DNA from: Methanobacteriota archaeon
GTDB taxonomy: Archaea; Thermoplasmatota; Poseidoniia; Poseidoniales; Poseidoniaceae
DNA length: 38,754 nt
Assembly: GCA_949514915.1 (NCBI GenBank)
Contig: CATFLP010000015.1
Coordinates: forward strand, 1 to 38,754
Direction: 5' to 3'
Numbering within the stretch: position 1 is the stretch's first letter; each line of letters opens with the position of its first letter. The position numbers were made by a program, and so were the translations under genes. This document shows positions 24,174 through 32,307 of this stretch, piece by piece. The notes beneath the pieces were generated by a model. That model was not told where the DNA came from. It saw nothing but the letters and a program-made list of their open reading frames with translations, and searched no databases.

Positions 24174-25175
24174 TTAATACAGATAGAATGCCGGGAATAT
24201 TATTACCCATGCTAAATCAACAAAGTGCCAATATAGCCCGTAATATTCAATACTTTGCGCGTTATTGTGATCCCAGCCACCAATATGCGCTTTGTAAATA
24301 AAATATGTTAGGAATACGAGTCCAACAAATACATGTACACCGTGAGCACCAGTAGTTACATAGAAAAAGCTACCAGCAAGTGTTGAAATTGTAAAATCAT
24401 AATCATGAATTAAGTGATTCCATTCCCATAACTTTAGAATTAAGAAAAGAGTACCTAGCATTAAAGTCATAGCTAAATAGTTTCTAACTTTCTTGTCACG
24501 AACTTTAGGATCTAAATCAACATTCTTTGCTGCTTTAAGTGCCAATACTACAGTAAAAGAGGACAGAATTAGAGCAAAGGTATTAATCGCACCAGGCAAT
24601 AATGTCATGAAATCTGCAGTGATATATTCAGCAGCTACATGTTGATAAACAGGAGTACTAGATTCTGTATGCCAAAATGTCTGATTAACTAACCCACCTG
24701 TTGCTTCTTCACATTGTGTTATCATCGGTGTGTGTTTTTCTGACAAACATTCTTTGTAAATTGATTTAGCCGTTGCTCCTGGTGCTGCTAGACTAGAATC
24801 TATTGCTTCCTGAGCCTTATCTAGAAGGGTCCAATGAGTGTTCCAATTTGTTCTCATTCTCATATATGCACCAAAGAATGAACCAAAAATCATAACTTCT
24901 GACATTAAGAAAAGCCAAATTCCAGCTTTACGAATATTCATTCCTCCAAATGGAGTACCGTAAGATTTCAATTCGCCCATTTTCTCGGAACCATCAAATG
25001 GAAGATCTCCTTTCCACCATGTAAATAATCCCCAAATGAGAACAACAAGACCAATTGCAGTAATCCCCATACTTGCTTCAGAAAATCCGTATAGGAATAT
25101 CATGGTTCCTAAAGAAGCGATTATTGGCGCCCAAGATCCATGGTGTCCATGGTCGTCATGATCACCATAACTCAT
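24174..25175 (-). CDS. coxC: Cytochrome c oxidase subunit III
   Basis: Integral membrane subunit of the aa3-type oxidase. Family features: KAGIWLFLMSEVMIFGSFFGAYM, LPGAINTFALILSSFTVVLAL, a GSFFYVTTGAHGVHVFVGL segment (the usual FxxTGFHGxHV motif) and the final YGLYWHFVDLAWVIIFPAFYLY. The N-terminus has a His/Asp/Gly-rich run (GDHDDHGHHG). The loop between helices 3 and 4 (about residues 110-180) is longer than usual and has two cysteines (KECLSEK and TQCEEA). Its ATG overlaps the coxA stop (ATGA). Confidence 0.95.
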   Translation of the reverse strand: MSYGDHDDHGHHGSWAPIIASLGTMIFLYGFSEASMGITAIGLVVLIWGLFTWWKGDLPFDGSEKMGELKSYGTPFGGMNIRKAGIWLFLMSEVMIFGSFFGAYMRMRTNWNTHWTLLDKAQEAIDSSLAAPGATAKSIYKECLSEKHTPMITQCEEATGGLVNQTFWHTESSTPVYQHVAAEYITADFMTLLPGAINTFALILSSFTVVLALKAAKNVDLDPKVRDKKVRNYLAMTLMLGTLFLILKLWEWNHLIHDYDFTISTLAGSFFYVTTGAHGVHVFVGLVFLTYFIYKAHIGGWDHNNAQSIEYYGLYWHFVDLAWVIIFPAFYLY

Positions 25176-27484
25176 TTTGGCTCAACCCCCTTCCACATTC
25201 TTGAGAACATCCCTCCACCAGTAGATTCCACATGGTGCAGGTTATCATCTTCTTGAGTAGGAATTTCATGGAAACTTGGAGTAGGTGGTGGGGATGTTGT
25301 AGTCCATTCTAGGCTCCATCCGCCCCATGGATCTTTTCCACATTTTTCTCCATATTTGTAACTTCTAATAATATTCCATGTTAATATTAATTGAGCAAAG
25401 CCCATAATGAGTGCTGACATTGTAATAAATGAATTTAATTCAGACCAACTATCTACTGAATATGTGTGATAACGTCTAGGCATTCCTTCTATTCCTAATT
25501 GATGCATAGGCCAAAATGTACCATTCATTGCAATAAATGTGATTATAAAGTGCAACAGACCTAATTTTTCATCTAATTTACGTCCAACTGCTTTAGGATA
25601 CCAATAATATATTGCAGAAAACATACCGAATAAGGTTCCACCAACTAAAACGTAATGGAAGTGAGCAACAACAAAATATGTATCGTGGAAATGAGTATCA
25701 AGTCCTGCTACTGGGAAGAACATTCCAGAAATACCTCCCATTGTGAAAGTTACTAAAAATCCTAAAGCCCACAAAGTATGCGTTTTAAACACTAATGATC
25801 CGCCCCATAGAGTGGCCAACCAATTGAATATTTTCACACCTGTAGGTATTGCAACTAACATAGTTGTTAACATCATTATTAATCTGAAAGTTGGGTCCAT
25901 TCCACTTGTTAACATATGGTGGCCCCATACAATGAATCCTAGTACTCCAATGCCTGCTAACGCATATACCATTGATTTATAGCCAAATATTGATCTTTTA
26001 GCGCTTGTTGAAAGAACTTCAGATACTACTCCAAATGCGGGCAAAATAACTACGTATACCTCAGGATGTCCAAAGTACCAAAAGAGATGTGCCCATAATA
26101 TAGGGTCTCCTCCAACTGCAGCATCATAAAAATGAGTACCAATAGTCCTATCAAAATATAGGTAAACTGTACCAATGATTAATGCAGGCAATGAGAGATA
26201 TAACATTGCATTAGCAACAAAAATTGACCATGTAAATAGAGGCATTTTCATCCAAGTTACTCCTGGTGCTCGCATAGTCATTACAGTTGCAATAAAGTTT
26301 ACACCAGATAGTGTAGATGAAATTCCTAACATAATTATTCCTGCAACGAATAGAGTTGTACCCGCGCTAGCACCTTTTTCTCCCAATGAATTAGAAAACG
26401 GAGCATACATTGTCCAAGTAATATCTGCGCCTTCTCCAGACATTACTCCTCCATAAAGCAAAACGCTAGAAAATGCAAGCATCCAGAATCCCATAGCATT
26501 AACTCTTGGAAATGCTAAATCCTTTGCACCAATTTGTAGAGGAATAATCCAATTTGCAAATGCAGCAATCATTGGCATTGCTGCTAAGAAAATCATCGTG
26601 GTACCATGAAGTGTAAAAAATGAATTATATTGATCTTGAGTTAAGAAGTCATTATCCGCTACTGCAAGCTGTAAACGGAATAACATTGCAAAAATTCCAC
26701 CAATCAATAGGAAAAGGAAACTAAATACAAAATAAAGAGTTCCAACTTCTTTATGGTCTGTAGTAGTCATCCATTTCTTTAACCATTCTGTCAATCCGTT
26801 TAGATTAAAACCATCAGGGTTATTTCTATAAAAGACATAAACTAACATTAATGAAAATAATGCAATACCAAAGGTTATTGCAGCAATAGCGACTTCATAT
26901 GGCTCTGCTTGTTCAATTAATATTGCTCCACCACCTAATGCAGCTGCACCAGGTATAGAAGCTTGAAAAGTGCTCCATTTGTCGCCAGAATTACCATCAG
27001 CAGGAATATTTCCAACAGCATTTCCGTTTACAGCATTTCCATGCACTGTAAAGTCTACAATTTGCCCTTCATTATCAGGAGCAGTCCAAACAACAACCCA
27101 ACTTCTCATATCATTTCCTGATTCTGTGTGAGTTATGCCCCCATCCATCACCTGAACTAAATCAGTATAATTTTCTCCAGCACTAAAAGTTCCATCAGTT
27201 GCAAATAATCTAAAACCACCCATATTGCTTGATAGTTCAGCACCTGCAATATTTGGATTTGAAATCGTGATATTCAATTCATAAGATGTTCCACCTACAA
27301 ATGAGTCAGGCATTCCATCAACAATTACAGTTGTAGTTCCTGCTCCTCCAGAGTGACACGCACATCCAGTGGTACCATTTGCTCTATTAACTCCTGTTGG
27401 ATAAGAGGTCATTTGAGGTGTAGCAGCTAAAGCAATAAAAATCACAAACAACAATGAAATCACTCGGATTTTATTTTTATTCAT
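25172..27484 (-). CDS. coxA: Cytochrome c oxidase subunit I with fused N-terminal extracellular CxCH domain
   Basis: Catalytic heme a/a3-CuB subunit that reduces oxygen to water and pumps protons. The oxidase core starts at about residue 239 (MTTTDHKEVG) and has TLHGTTMIF (heme a ligand), FGHPEVY (CuB H473, proton-path E475, cross-linked Y477), GHH (H522-H523) and AHFHYV (H608 and H610). This is the A-type pattern. Before it are about 235 extra residues: a signal-like helix, a GCACHSGG motif (C41-x-C43-H44), a beta-rich domain that resembles the choice-of-anchor V/reeler-like group, and an added helix (about 205-228). Normal subunit I is about 520-600 residues; this is 770. ATG 27484 has GGAAGTGA upstream. 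Confidence 0.95.
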   Translation of the reverse strand: MNKNKIRVISLLFVIFIALAATPQMTSYPTGVNRANGTTGCACHSGGAGTTTVIVDGMPDSFVGGTSYELNITISNPNIAGAELSSNMGGFRLFATDGTFSAGENYTDLVQVMDGGITHTESGNDMRSWVVVWTAPDNEGQIVDFTVHGNAVNGNAVGNIPADGNSGDKWSTFQASIPGAAALGGGAILIEQAEPYEVAIAAITFGIALFSLMLVYVFYRNNPDGFNLNGLTEWLKKWMTTTDHKEVGTLYFVFSFLFLLIGGIFAMLFRLQLAVADNDFLTQDQYNSFFTLHGTTMIFLAAMPMIAAFANWIIPLQIGAKDLAFPRVNAMGFWMLAFSSVLLYGGVMSGEGADITWTMYAPFSNSLGEKGASAGTTLFVAGIIMLGISSTLSGVNFIATVMTMRAPGVTWMKMPLFTWSIFVANAMLYLSLPALIIGTVYLYFDRTIGTHFYDAAVGGDPILWAHLFWYFGHPEVYVVILPAFGVVSEVLSTSAKRSIFGYKSMVYALAGIGVLGFIVWGHHMLTSGMDPTFRLIMMLTTMLVAIPTGVKIFNWLATLWGGSLVFKTHTLWALGFLVTFTMGGISGMFFPVAGLDTHFHDTYFVVAHFHYVLVGGTLFGMFSAIYYWYPKAVGRKLDEKLGLLHFIITFIAMNGTFWPMHQLGIEGMPRRYHTYSVDSWSELNSFITMSALIMGFAQLILTWNIIRSYKYGEKCGKDPWGGWSLEWTTTSPPPTPSFHEIPTQEDDNLHHVESTGGGMFSRMWKGVEPK

Positions 27485-27497
27485 CAATTCACTTCCT

Positions 27498-28217
27498 TTA
27501 ACCACATGCACCTACAACATGCACTTTTGCTAGCATTTTCGAATGTTGTTGGCCACAATATTCTGCACAAAACAAATCAAATGTTCCAGTTTCTTTCGGT
27601 GTGAATGACATGGACGTTTCTATTCCAGGAACAGTATCTTCTTTAATTCCCCATTCTGGAATAAACGGGGCATGCAAGACTGGTAATTCTCCTCCATCAT
27701 TTAATGTGACTAATTTTGCTTTAATTACACGATTACATGGCAAATATAAATTTCCATCGCCAGTATATGCTCCATCTACTATTTCAGTACCAGTCGGAGT
27801 AGTAAATGTGGATGTTGTAAAGTTACCAGTTTCATTTAGTTCAGTTATTAATATCTCATCATGGTAGTAAAAATTCCATCCCCATTGATATGCTTCGATA
27901 GTAATGTCCCATGTATCTTCATCTTCAGAATAAGGATCGACCCACACAGTAATCATTGATTGCCACGCAATAAAAGTAAGATAAAGTACTAGAATAGTAG
28001 GGACAATAAACCATGTTAATTCCAAAGTCAAATTGTCTCTTTCTTTTGGAAAAACTCCTGGTGTTAATTTTTCAGGAGTTTCTTCTTTTGGAGATATTTG
28101 TCTGAATCTAATAATCAAGTAAAATAAAAGAGCGAATGTTAAAATTCCTACCACTAATGACCAAAAATTCCAAGTTTTCATCAAACTTCTAAAAATTGTG
28201 TAATCGGCTGGACCCAT
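27498..28217 (-). CDS. coxB: Cytochrome c oxidase subunit II
   Basis: CuA-carrying subunit that takes electrons from cytochrome c or a copper protein. Two N-terminal membrane helices (about residues 18-38 and 75-95), then a periplasmic-side cupredoxin domain with EAYQWGWNF and the CuA site: the VLHAPF histidine and C217-x3-C221-x3-H225-x2-M228 (CAEYCGQQHSKM). 239 residues from the ATG at 28217, preceded by AGGGAG. A short linker insertion with ETGNFTTSTFTTPTGTE lies in the first beta strands. First gene of coxBACD; the next ATG lies 13 bp after its stop. Confidence 0.96.
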   Translation of the reverse strand: MGPADYTIFRSLMKTWNFWSLVVGILTFALLFYLIIRFRQISPKEETPEKLTPGVFPKERDNLTLELTWFIVPTILVLYLTFIAWQSMITVWVDPYSEDEDTWDITIEAYQWGWNFYYHDEILITELNETGNFTTSTFTTPTGTEIVDGAYTGDGNLYLPCNRVIKAKLVTLNDGGELPVLHAPFIPEWGIKEDTVPGIETSMSFTPKETGTFDLFCAEYCGQQHSKMLAKVHVVGACG

Positions 28218-28255
28218 ACCAATGAACTCCCTAACGTTTATCGGGCACTCATCCC

Positions 28256-28269
28256 AACTATTAATAGTT
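28256..28269. promoter_or_regulatory. Perfect 14-bp palindrome over the presumed coxB TATA box
   Basis: AACTATTAATAGTT is its own reverse complement. Its centre is 45 bp upstream of the coxB ATG; TATTAATA in it fits a TATA element, which would put transcription start about 20 bases before the ATG and leave AGGGAG in the leader. A regulator dimer binding here would block the promoter. Confidence 0.45.
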
Positions 28270-28358
28270 CTCAAGCAGCAATGAACATAGAAGCCATCAT
28301 GTAGGGAACACTACCCTTAATTAATGATGTAATTTTAGAAATTTTAGAGGGTTGTCTA

Positions 28359-28805
28359 TTGTCATCAAATTTTTCAGAAAACTGGTTGTTGAAAATAGCT
28401 AAGGATTTAGAAAATTCGCGCGAAATAAATTTGAATGGGTTGCCGTTGCTTGTTGAAGGAAGAAGAGATAAAGAATTACTTTTAGAATTAGGCTTCACAG
28501 GACCAATTGAAATATTAAATAGAGGAGTTAGTTTAGAAAATTTGGCAACACAATTACTAGAAAAATATAGCCGTTCAATGAAGTATAAAGAACCATTTAT
28601 ATCTATTCTTATGGATTGGGATAGAACGGGAGAAAGATTACAAAAAAAATTAACACAAATTTTTAATTCAATGGATGAACATATTGATGACACATTACGT
28701 AAAAATCTAATCAGGTCATTAAATGGTAGGACAAAAACAGTTGAAGGCTTTAGATTTCTTTTAGAAGATTTATTAAAATTAATGGATACTGATACTAATC
28801 CTTGA
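28359..28805 (+). CDS. Toprim-domain protein (UPF0292 type)
   Basis: A 148-residue protein with a small Toprim fold: the first motif LLVEGRRDKELLLELGF (catalytic-type E with following D) and the second motif ISILMDWDRTGERLQKKL (DxD-type metal motif). Small archaeal Toprim proteins of this kind are related to DnaG-type primases, OLD nucleases and RNase M5; the exact role is not known. The start appears to be a TTG at 28359 with GAGGG upstream, as no in-frame ATG exists after the upstream stop. Its last 11 bases overlap the convergent Lrp gene. Confidence 0.8.
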   Translation: MSSNFSENWLLKIAKDLENSREINLNGLPLLVEGRRDKELLLELGFTGPIEILNRGVSLENLATQLLEKYSRSMKYKEPFISILMDWDRTGERLQKKLTQIFNSMDEHIDDTLRKNLIRSLNGRTKTVEGFRFLLEDLLKLMDTDTNP

Positions 28806-29253
28806 GTATAGGCAATCCAATAACAGTTTCTTTTACAGTATTTAGAACAACATGAGTCAAAGATCTCTCAATACCCTTTGATGTTAAAACACCTTTCGTC
28901 AGATCATTTAAATCATCAGTATTTTGCACCTTTGCGATTACAAAACTATCGTAATCTCCAGTAACATCGTAGACAAGGAAAACACGAGGATCTTCTGCAA
29001 TTCTTTTTTGCACATCAATCATCTTTCCTTTAGTAATCCTTAGTCCTACGATTACAGTCATTTCCCAACCAACTTTCGCAGGGTCAAGAACAACGTTATA
29101 TCCCTTAATTACTCCTTCTTTCTCTAATCGTTCCAATCTATTTCTAATTGTTCCTAGAGCAACATCTAATTTAGCAGCTAATTGCCTCATTGAAGAACGA
29201 CTATTATTCATCAGAGACTCAATTAATTTCCTATCGATTTCGTCAAGTGACAT
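28795..29253 (-). CDS. Lrp/AsnC family transcriptional regulator
   Basis: 152 residues: an N-terminal winged helix-turn-helix (LDEIDRKLIESLMNNSRSSM... with LAAKLDVALGTIRNRLERLEKEGVI) and a C-terminal RAM ligand-binding/oligomer domain (about residues 70-150, with VYDVTGDYDSFVIAK). Archaeal Lrp proteins are octamers or dimers that sense amino acids or act as global regulators. ATG at 29253 has GAGGTGA upstream. The promoter holds inverted repeats that fit an autoregulatory operator. The coxB promoter is about 600 bp away in the same orientation, so oxidase genes are possible targets (inference). Confidence 0.93.
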   Translation of the reverse strand: MSLDEIDRKLIESLMNNSRSSMRQLAAKLDVALGTIRNRLERLEKEGVIKGYNVVLDPAKVGWEMTVIVGLRITKGKMIDVQKRIAEDPRVFLVYDVTGDYDSFVIAKVQNTDDLNDLTKGVLTSKGIERSLTHVVLNTVKETVIGLPILKD

Positions 29254-29283
29254 ATGTCCGCCTCACCTCTTGGAAATCTATTC

Positions 29284-29326
29284 AATGTTTGAACATTAAG
29301 GTAATTTTTTTAGAATAGAATGTTCA
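29284..29326 (-). promoter_or_regulatory. Candidate Lrp autoregulatory operator (three AATGTT half-sites)
   Basis: AATGTT/AACATT (29284-29297) form a near-perfect palindrome with a 2-base centre, and a third half-site AATGTTCA (29319-29326) is an inverted copy of TGAACATT at 29290-29297. The copies are 29 bp apart, close to three helical turns. The palindrome lies about 31-44 bp before the Lrp start codon. Confidence 0.55.
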
Positions 29327-29327
29327 T

Positions 29328-30578
29328 TTATTCATTTTTTTCTATAATCATATCAATATCCATCATCCATTGACCTAAATCTTCAACATCCGTTTTCACG
29401 GTTATTTGTAATGGTAATTGTTCAGAATCATCATTTCTTTTATTGATTACTTTGAAATCAAAGTCAAAATTTTCTTTTTGATTAATGACTGGAAGTTTTT
29501 TCAATCTAGAGGTCCGCCATCCTTTACTTACCTCTACTTTTATGATTTCTACTTTTTTATTTCCTGTTTTTATATTCAGATTTATTTTCTTTTCAGAATT
29601 CTTAGAGTGAATTATTTTACCTTCTATTAGGGGCAATCCTTTTTCTCTTATACGTTCTTGAATCACAATAAATGCTAATCCAGAAATTAGTATGACATTA
29701 CCTAATAATATTAAAGGAAAACTTCTCCATTCTCCCTGCTCATTTAAAGATGGCAAAAGGGCGCTATTAGCCATCAAAACACGCATTTCAGTATCATTTT
29801 CAAGACTTTCTCCATGAACAGAAATAATAACTGAATATTTGTTAGAATCACCCTTTTCAAAATTTATCCCAGCACTCTCGAGATATGTTTCTGATAGAGA
29901 ATATTCCCAGTCGGTGGAGTTATCTTTTTCAACTGAAAAATCCATTCTATGAACCCATTCTCTAAGAACATTAGAAACATATGATCTTGCACCCGAACCA
30001 TCGGAATCAACAAAATTTTCGATAATGTGGATGTGTATTGCAGTATCATTATGTAAATTTTGCAATGGAGTTATTTTTCCATATAGTTTAATTTCATCAA
30101 CATTGTTATCTCCAGTAGAATCGAGAAGATCAACGTTCATTGAAATATTTATCAAATCATCATTTTGATTACTATTTTTTATTGATTGCTCTAATTGTTT
30201 ACTCCATGTATCTACAGTATCATTTTCATTGATTGTTATTACATTTCCATTAACAACAAGAAGCGGTATTGAAGATTCATTTAACTGAATCATTCTTTTA
30301 TTGGTATCTGCTCTTGCCAAATTATTTATTTTATCATTTTGAGCATTAAACCAATTTATCCATATAATTTCTGAATTAATATTACTATTTTCAAAGTTTC
30401 TACAAGGTTCACAATCAGAGGGACTAAACCATTCAATTAGGTTTGCATTTTTTTCAAAATCAATGTTTTTTGTGGCTAATACTACATTTGAATTCTCAGC
30501 TGTAGTAATTGTAGAGAAAATTGTGAAAAATAGTGTTAAAAGCATTAGTTTAACAATAATTTTTTTATTATTTTTCAC
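29328..30578 (-). CDS. Exported thioredoxin-fold protein with membrane anchor
   Basis: 416 residues. Signal peptide (IVKLMLLTLFFTIFSTITTA), then a thioredoxin-like segment with the C56-x-x-C59 site in LIEWFSPSDCEPCRNFE and a following SSIPLLVVNG (cis-proline-type loop). A beta-rich outside part of about 150 residues follows, then one helix (about 285-305) and a basic cytoplasmic domain of about 110 residues. Likely a disulfide oxidoreductase or a thiol sensor on the outside of the membrane; its place near the oxidase genes could mean a role in copper or cytochrome maturation (inference). GTG start with GGGAGG upstream, overlapping the previous stop by 4 bp. Confidence 0.7.
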   Translation of the reverse strand: MKNNKKIIVKLMLLTLFFTIFSTITTAENSNVVLATKNIDFEKNANLIEWFSPSDCEPCRNFENSNINSEIIWINWFNAQNDKINNLARADTNKRMIQLNESSIPLLVVNGNVITINENDTVDTWSKQLEQSIKNSNQNDDLINISMNVDLLDSTGDNNVDEIKLYGKITPLQNLHNDTAIHIHIIENFVDSDGSGARSYVSNVLREWVHRMDFSVEKDNSTDWEYSLSETYLESAGINFEKGDSNKYSVIISVHGESLENDTEMRVLMANSALLPSLNEQGEWRSFPLILLGNVILISGLAFIVIQERIREKGLPLIEGKIIHSKNSEKKINLNIKTGNKKVEIIKVEVSKGWRTSRLKKLPVINQKENFDFDFKVINKRNDDSEQLPLQITVKTDVEDLGQWMMDIDMIIEKNE

Positions 30579-32215
30579 ATTAAATCCTCCCGTTGTTTTT
30601 GTAAAATTAATTTTTCATTATCGTCTAATAGTAATCGAAGTCCAGTTCCAAGCCACGCTGGCAATAATCTTCTTCCACTTATCCAATTTATATCAAGTAG
30701 TATTGCTCCAGAGCGCTCATTTCTTATTTCTTCATCTAATTCCCCAATTGGGATAACTCCTTCATCCAATAGTCTAAAAATCCACTTACAATCTAGTTTG
30801 AAAATATGTTTCTCTGGAAATGAAAAATGACCACGTAATAATTCCGCTTTAGGTCTTAATCCCTGTGAATTAGAATCTTTGAAAGCAACCCTACCTAATT
30901 GTCTAACTTTTAGAGGATGCCAATGTTTCCCAGGTAGTTCTTGACCTATTCCATCAATTCTTTTTGGCTCAAAAAAACATTTACTTAGTGCATCACTTGC
31001 CTCAATAATTGTCCTTCCCCGTTCCCATAATTTGCCTCTAAATCCTTGCCATTTCCCCCATTCATTTTCTAAAAGTTCCAACCTTTTATCAGAGATTGGA
31101 ATTGGTGCACCATGATCTTCTTTGGGGGCTGTTCTAATTCCAAGTGGCCAATCTTTTTTGTGCTTCAATGCATTAGCAGTTTCATCATCACCTACTTGAC
31201 GAAACATCGCTATAAAAAATCCTCCAGAATTATTCTGGCTTGGCTCAATTCGTATACATTTTTTCAATTGGGAAATTGATTCTTCAATTGAAAAATTTTC
31301 GAAAACGTCTTTTTCTATTAATGGTTCTAAATCATCAATTCCACAACTATATTTTGTTCCCAACTCATTTTCAATATTTATTTTTTCTAGTTCTAACCAT
31401 TCGTATTTTTCTAGTAATTTAGCGACAATAACCTCATTTTCGAGAGGATCTATTGAACAGGTAGAATAAATCATTCTTCCATTTGGCTTTAGTAGTGATG
31501 CACACCTTTCTGCAATTTTCAATTGTAGTTTATGAAGTGATTTTGAAATCGCAGGTTTCCATTTCCACCATAGGCCTTTGTTTTTTCTAATTGTACCTGT
31601 TCCACTACAAGGTACATCAGCTAGTACTGCATCGAACCCAGGGAGAGGAACTCTTGGAAAGTTTCTTGCATCATGTTGTGTAATAGCAATTGATCTTAAT
31701 CCGAGTCTAGAACGATTTGTAACTAACATGTTCATTCTTCCTTTATTCGGCTCATTGGCAATGATTGCAGCATCATCCATTGCTAATTCTGCTAGTTGTG
31801 TAGCCTTTGAACCCGGGGCGGCACAAGAATCTAAAATACATTCATCTTGTTTTGGATTAATTAACTCTGCAGGAATCATTGAAACTGCTTCTTGGCGAGT
31901 ATGTCGTCCAGAATTATGCATCGATTGTAATAATTTCTTTGTATCCTCATCTTCAGCACCTCCTTTAATCCAAGGCATTTGAAATGCTAGTGTTTTTGCA
32001 CCAACCCATTTAATTCTCTTCGCACCTAGATTTTCTAATTTAGAGATTGTCCAATTACAATCTTGATGAATTGGGTTAACTCTTATGGTTTCAGGAAGAG
32101 GTGAAGTACTATATTCAATCCATTTATCTAAATCATAATTTAAATTTTCAGCTAATTCAGTTAGGGGCGAATTTTTTGCAAAATCGATAAAATCAGAATC
32201 TTGATTTAGCCGCAT
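30575..32215 (-). CDS. NSUN/RsmB-family RNA m5C methyltransferase
   Basis: SAM-dependent RNA (cytosine-5) methyltransferase of 546 residues. Motif I is DSCAAPGSKATQLAEL, and the two catalytic cysteines are C203 in DVPCSGTGT and C253 in YSTCSIDPLENE. The N-terminal region (FQMPWIKGG... GRHTRQEAVSMIP) is as in archaeal and eukaryotic NSUN proteins. The C-terminal 200 residues extend beyond the catalytic core (GKHWHPLKVRQLGRVAFK... RRLLPAWLG) and resemble the extra domain of NSUN2/RsmF-like enzymes, probably for RNA binding. tRNA is the likely target. ATG at 32215; a longer TTG frame is not needed. Confidence 0.92.
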   Translation of the reverse strand: MRLNQDSDFIDFAKNSPLTELAENLNYDLDKWIEYSTSPLPETIRVNPIHQDCNWTISKLENLGAKRIKWVGAKTLAFQMPWIKGGAEDEDTKKLLQSMHNSGRHTRQEAVSMIPAELINPKQDECILDSCAAPGSKATQLAELAMDDAAIIANEPNKGRMNMLVTNRSRLGLRSIAITQHDARNFPRVPLPGFDAVLADVPCSGTGTIRKNKGLWWKWKPAISKSLHKLQLKIAERCASLLKPNGRMIYSTCSIDPLENEVIVAKLLEKYEWLELEKINIENELGTKYSCGIDDLEPLIEKDVFENFSIEESISQLKKCIRIEPSQNNSGGFFIAMFRQVGDDETANALKHKKDWPLGIRTAPKEDHGAPIPISDKRLELLENEWGKWQGFRGKLWERGRTIIEASDALSKCFFEPKRIDGIGQELPGKHWHPLKVRQLGRVAFKDSNSQGLRPKAELLRGHFSFPEKHIFKLDCKWIFRLLDEGVIPIGELDEEIRNERSGAILLDINWISGRRLLPAWLGTGLRLLLDDNEKLILQKQREDLM

Positions 32216-32307
32216 GAATGTTCCCAAACAATTTTCCGAGCAAAACAGCCCCAAAAAACCCTTACCTTAGGTTTGTTTGAAAAACTGATTCTTCTGACCT
32301 TGTTTTA

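Noticed and set aside
27351-27364. CoxA N-terminal motif as a normal cytochrome c heme site
   Set aside because: The codons give C-A-C-H, one residue short of CxxCH; no other CxxCH is present in the domain, so a covalent heme cannot be claimed.
28271-28693. Minus-strand reading frame opposite the Toprim gene
   Set aside because: The Toprim motifs are on the plus strand, and the minus-strand product is a low-complexity Ser/Asn/Phe sequence with no family features.
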